Of a DNA stretch of 14,616 nt, positions 11,886-14,616 are shown one piece after another. The DNA lies in contig JALNZQ010000050.1 of NCBI GenBank assembly GCA_023229165.1, forward strand, positions 1-14,616, in the 5' to 3' direction. Numbering within the stretch: the stretch's first letter is position 1; every line of letters begins with the position of its first letter. This DNA is from Methanothrix sp. (GTDB lineage Archaea; Halobacteriota; Methanosarcinia; Methanotrichales; Methanotrichaceae). Both the position numbers and the translations under genes were made by a program. The notes under the pieces are model-generated. The model was given only the letters and a program-made list of their open reading frames with translations. It was not told the origin of the DNA and did not search any database.

Positions 11886-14033
11886 ATGTCCGATCCTCAA
11901 ATTAAAAAGCTGGCTTTGCAGTTATCCCTGGGCGAGAGAGAGGTCCAGGCTACAGTGGAGCTGTTGGACAGCGGCGCGTCGCTGCCATTCATTGCCAGGT
12001 ACCGAAAAGAGGCCACAGGAAATCTGGATGAGGTGGCGATTGCCAGGATTCGTGATCAGCTCTGCAAAAATCGGCAGCTCGAAGAGAGACGGGACGCCAT
12101 CTTGCATTCTCTTGCCAAACGGGAGCTGCTCACAGCCGATCTGCAAGCGAAGCTGCAGGCAGCCGACACTTTAGCCCGTCTGGAAGACATTTACCTTCCC
12201 TTCCGGCCCAAGAGGAAGACCCGGGCCACTGCAGCGAAAGAGCGCGGCCTGGAGCCGCTGGCCAAGAGGATCTTCGCTCAGGAGCATGGCAGCCTGGACC
12301 CGGAAAATGAGGCATTATCTTTTGTTGATGCCGAGAAGGGCGTCGCATCTGCAGAAGAAGCCCTGGCCGGGGCGAGGGACATCATGGCCGAGTGGATGAG
12401 TGAGGATGCAGAGGCGCGACTATGCATGAGAGCCCTCTATCAATCGCAGGGTGTCCTTCGATCTGTGGCAGTTGCCGGAAAAGGAGAATCGTCTGATGCC
12501 AAAGACGACAAATTCAGGGACTATCAGGACTTTTCCGAAGCCCTCACCAGGGCAAGCCCGCACAGGCTCCTGGCCATGCTGCGAGGAGTAAAGACGGGCG
12601 CGCTTAGCTTGCATGTGGCCCCGGCTGAGGAGGACGCTCTGGCGGTTTTAGAGGAACTCTTCATAAAAGGAGACGGCCCGGCATCCGGTCAAGTGATGCA
12701 GGCGGCAGAGGACGGCTACCGGCGGCTTCTCGCCCCCTCCATGGAAAATGAGACGCTTGCGGCGGCGCGCGCCCGTGCCGAGGAGAAGGCCATTGAGGTC
12801 TTTTCCGAGAACCTGCGCCAGGTTCTCCTGGACCCGCCACTGGGACAAAAGTGCGTCCTGGCCGTGGATCCGGGACTGCGGACGGGCTGCAAGCTGGCCG
12901 TGCTCGACAGGCTGGGGCGGCTGCAAGAGAGCCATGTGATCTACCCTCATGACACTCAGAAGAAAAGGGTGGAGGCGGCAGCTCTTGTTAGCGCGATCTG
13001 CGAGAAGAATGGCATCGAAGTGATCGCGATAGGTAACGGCACGGCAGGCAGAGAGACACAGGCCTTCATGCAGAGCCTGCGGCTGAAGCCGCCTATCATG
13101 ATGGTCAACGAGTCGGGTGCATCGGTTTATTCTACGTCGGATGTGGCCCGGCAGGAGTTTCCCCATGAGGATGCCACCGTGCGCGGCACAGTCTCCATTG
13201 GGCGACGGCTCATGGACCCGCTGGCGGAGCTGGTCAAGATCGAGCCCAATGCCATCGGCGTTGGCCAGTATCAGCATGATGTGGACCAGCCGGCGCTGAG
13301 GCGGGCTCTGGACGATGAGGTCTCCTCTTGCGTAAATCTGGTGGGAGTAGATGTGAATGCCGCCAGCCGGGAGCTTTTGGCCTACGTTTCCGGTCTCGGT
13401 CCGAAGCTGGCGGAGGCGGTGGTGAAGTACAGGAATGAGCATGGCCTTTTTGGCTCGCGCCAGGATCTGCGCAAAGTGCCGCGCCTGGGGCCCAAGGCCT
13501 TCGAGCAGGCGGCGGGATTCTTGCGCATTCGGGAGAGCAAAAATCCCCTGGACGGCACGGCTGTGCATCCGGAGAGCTATCCTCTGGTGGAGAGGATGGC
13601 GAATGATTTGGGCGTCACGGTAAAAGAGCTGATGCAAAATGAGGCGCTTCTAAAGAAGCTGGACCCAAAAAAGTACATCAGCGAGAAGGCTGGCGCCGCC
13701 ACGCTGCAGGACATTTTGGAGGAGCTCTCCAGGCCGGGCCGAGATCCTCGGGCGGAGTTTGAGGCTTTCAGCTTTGCTCCCGGAATCGAAAAGATGGAGG
13801 ATCTAAAGGTGGGCATGAAGCGGCCGGGTATTGTGACCAATGTCACCGCCTTCGGGGCCTTCGTGGACATAGGCGTGCACCAGGACGGACTGGTGCACAT
13901 CAGCCAGCTTCGGGATGGCTACGTGAAGAATCCAACCGACGTGGTGAAGGCCAGGCAGAAGGTGACGGTCATGGTGCTGGATGTGGATCTGGAGAGGAAG
14001 AGCATATCGCTGTCGATGAAGAAATCAAACTGA
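11886..14033 (+). CDS. tex: Tex-family RNA-binding transcription accessory protein
   Basis: Tex is a conserved RNA-binding protein linked to transcription. I start it at ATG 11886 because GGAAGGA (11873-11879) lies 6 nt upstream; the TTG at 11856 would add ten poorly conserved residues. The order of domains is standard: an N-terminal Tex_N helical region with PFIARYRKEATGNLDE (34-49), a YqgF/RNase H-like domain with AVDPGLRTG (326-334) and AIGNGTAGRET, tandem helix-hairpin-helix motifs at about 487-550 (LGPKLAEAVV, LGPKAFEQAAGFL), and an S1 domain at about 639-712 (VTNVTAFGAFVDIGVHQDGL). The 715 aa is slightly below the bacterial length, but no domain is missing. The family is mainly bacterial, so transfer into this archaeal lineage is plausible but not shown by the sequence. 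It is probably monocistronic, with a TATA-like AATTAACTA at 11802-11810. Confidence 0.93.
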   Translation: MSDPQIKKLALQLSLGEREVQATVELLDSGASLPFIARYRKEATGNLDEVAIARIRDQLCKNRQLEERRDAILHSLAKRELLTADLQAKLQAADTLARLEDIYLPFRPKRKTRATAAKERGLEPLAKRIFAQEHGSLDPENEALSFVDAEKGVASAEEALAGARDIMAEWMSEDAEARLCMRALYQSQGVLRSVAVAGKGESSDAKDDKFRDYQDFSEALTRASPHRLLAMLRGVKTGALSLHVAPAEEDALAVLEELFIKGDGPASGQVMQAAEDGYRRLLAPSMENETLAAARARAEEKAIEVFSENLRQVLLDPPLGQKCVLAVDPGLRTGCKLAVLDRLGRLQESHVIYPHDTQKKRVEAAALVSAICEKNGIEVIAIGNGTAGRETQAFMQSLRLKPPIMMVNESGASVYSTSDVARQEFPHEDATVRGTVSIGRRLMDPLAELVKIEPNAIGVGQYQHDVDQPALRRALDDEVSSCVNLVGVDVNAASRELLAYVSGLGPKLAEAVVKYRNEHGLFGSRQDLRKVPRLGPKAFEQAAGFLRIRESKNPLDGTAVHPESYPLVERMANDLGVTVKELMQNEALLKKLDPKKYISEKAGAATLQDILEELSRPGRDPRAEFEAFSFAPGIEKMEDLKVGMKRPGIVTNVTAFGAFVDIGVHQDGLVHISQLRDGYVKNPTDVVKARQKVTVMVLDVDLERKSISLSMKKSN

Positions 14034-14051
14034 GGCGAAATCCTTAAATAT

Positions 14052-14141
14052 CGGCGAACGATTACAGTCTAATCGGCAAAAGTCGAAGACCATCATTTAA
14101 TCCCTCCTACACTAAGACTTTTGCCTCCCTCCTATTCGCCG
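14052..14141. ncRNA. candidate three-way-junction RNA after tex
   Basis: Three nested stems fit together. P1 is CGGCGAA (14052-14058) with TTCGCCG (14135-14141). P2 is the hairpin GATTA-CAGTC-TAATC (14060-14074). P3 is a perfect 10-bp stem, GGCAAAAGTC (14075-14084) with GACTTTTGCC (14116-14125), with a 31-nt loop. P3 begins immediately after P2, as in a three-way junction. On the plus strand the structure starts 18 nt after the tex stop and a T6 run (14181-14186) follows, so it may be a structured 3' untranslated region or a separate RNA. The stems also form on the minus strand. I do not recognise the family. Confidence 0.4.
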
Positions 14142-14228
14142 CTAATTCACATCTCAAACATAGGTATCTGCAAAATAGGCTTTTTTGTCCTCAACTAACG
14201 CGAATATCTTCCCATGATATATTGGCCT
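14142..14228. other. intergenic, T-run terminator, otherwise nothing seen
   Basis: This short stretch carries the T6 run at 14181-14186, which can end transcripts from tex or the RNA element. I see no gene. On the minus strand it is the 3' flank of the decayed gene. Confidence 0.3.
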
Positions 14229-14603
14229 TTAGAACTTAATTGGATGGGACTGATAAATCCGTTGCGCTTCTCTAAGCTGTCGCTTCTGCTGCGGTGTGAC
14301 TGCGTAGGCTTCTTCGCTCTGCAAAAATACTTTTGCGTCCTCTTCGCTTAGAGTTAAACCGAGCCTGAGTGCCCTGGCCATATTGCAAACATCTCCGTTG
14401 TCTAAACAGGTTACCTTGGTATTAGGTATTACCAGGTACTTGAGCCATCAAAGATTACAACTCTTCCGAGGAAATCTCCTACGAGATTATTTGTTTAGAA
14501 TGCCCCTCAGCTCTGCTGCGGGGTGCTGCGCAGCCACAATTTGACTTATGCGTTATGCGCTCATGGTCAGCTCTACCTGTCCGGCTGCAATCGGCTTGGA
14601 CAT
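14229..14603 (-). pseudogene. decayed gene, three lesions
   Basis: On the minus strand protein-like sequence continues across three frames. From ATG 14603 it reads MSKPIAAGQVELTMSA, then TAA (14553-14555). It continues in the same frame as RISQIVAAQHPAAELRGILN. It then shifts near 14486-14495 into NLVGDFLGRVVIFDGSST, and shifts again near 14433-14445 into YLVIPNTKVTCLDNGDVC followed by a charged helical C-terminus ending HPIKF and a TAA at 14229-14231. Joined, these give one plausible protein of about 120 aa with a beta-rich middle and a helical end. I do not recognise the family. The last part alone (ATG 14381, 50 aa) could still be translated, but no ribosome site is seen. The lesions may be true decay or base-call errors near a contig end. 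Confidence 0.5.
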
Positions 14604-14616
14604 AAGTCGTCCGGCT

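Noticed and set aside
12648..13637. Long open frame (329 codons) on the minus strand inside tex
   Set aside because: It is antisense to a conserved, complete Tex protein. Its translation is rich in His, Gln, Arg and Leu with no recognisable domain, which is usual for a frame opposite a GC-rich gene.
14543..14608. 8-bp inverted repeat GACTTATG/CATAAGTC and repeated GTCCGGCT near the right edge
   Set aside because: The copies are short and lie at the start of the decayed gene. No transposase, target duplication or second end is visible, so a mobile-element end cannot be supported.
1..14616. tRNA, rRNA, CRISPR array, insertion sequence or replication origin
   Set aside because: No cloverleaf, rRNA-like stretch, regularly spaced repeat, transposase or iterated origin box was found on reading both strands.

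Overview
The window most likely comes from a methanogenic archaeon, probably Methanothrix (Methanosaeta) or a close relative. The key evidence is an intact mmp10 gene (B12-dependent radical SAM methyltransferase that modifies an arginine of methyl-coenzyme M reductase), found only with methanogenesis or related MCR metabolism. Supporting signs are TATA-like boxes about 25-30 nt before several ATGs that lack a Shine-Dalgarno site (leaderless-style genes), oligo(T) terminators, an archaeal ArsA/Get3-type ATPase, a tandem UspA protein, a stand-alone Cache-domain protein and a Tex protein. The genus is an inference from overall gene content and style; no rRNA or tRNA gene is present to confirm it.

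Layout. 1-1853: three envelope-type proteins of unknown function (a Cys-rich secreted protein cut by the window edge, a 71-aa anchored acidic protein, and a 143-aa secreted protein). 1974-3798: a flavodoxin and mmp10, divergent from a shared 160-bp promoter region. 3903-5414: a class I SAM methyltransferase and a WrbA/FMN-reductase-like flavoprotein, divergent from a 39-bp spacer. 5443-7335: an ArsA/Get3-like ATPase followed by a two-domain universal stress protein, an apparent operon on the minus strand. 7443-8450: two small secreted paralogs with TTG starts. 8451-8763: no gene, but a strong candidate structured RNA. 8764-10686: a large multidomain PAPS/APS-reductase-like iron-sulfur protein. 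10825-11733: a secreted double-Cache protein whose only well-placed start codon is ACG. 11886-14033: Tex. 14034-14616: a candidate three-way-junction RNA and a decayed gene on the minus strand.

How the genes fit together. This is mostly a patchwork of short transcription units rather than one pathway. The plausible functional links are flavodoxin with Mmp10 (reductant for a radical SAM enzyme), ATPase with stress protein (co-transcription), and the two secreted paralogs (shared repeat architecture, TTG start and an identical 12-mer upstream). I see no CRISPR array, insertion sequence, tRNA or rRNA. The least explained items are the two intergenic RNA candidates, the paralog pair, the PAPS-reductase-like chimera that lacks the usual catalytic C-terminal cysteine, the ACG start, and the decayed gene at the right edge.
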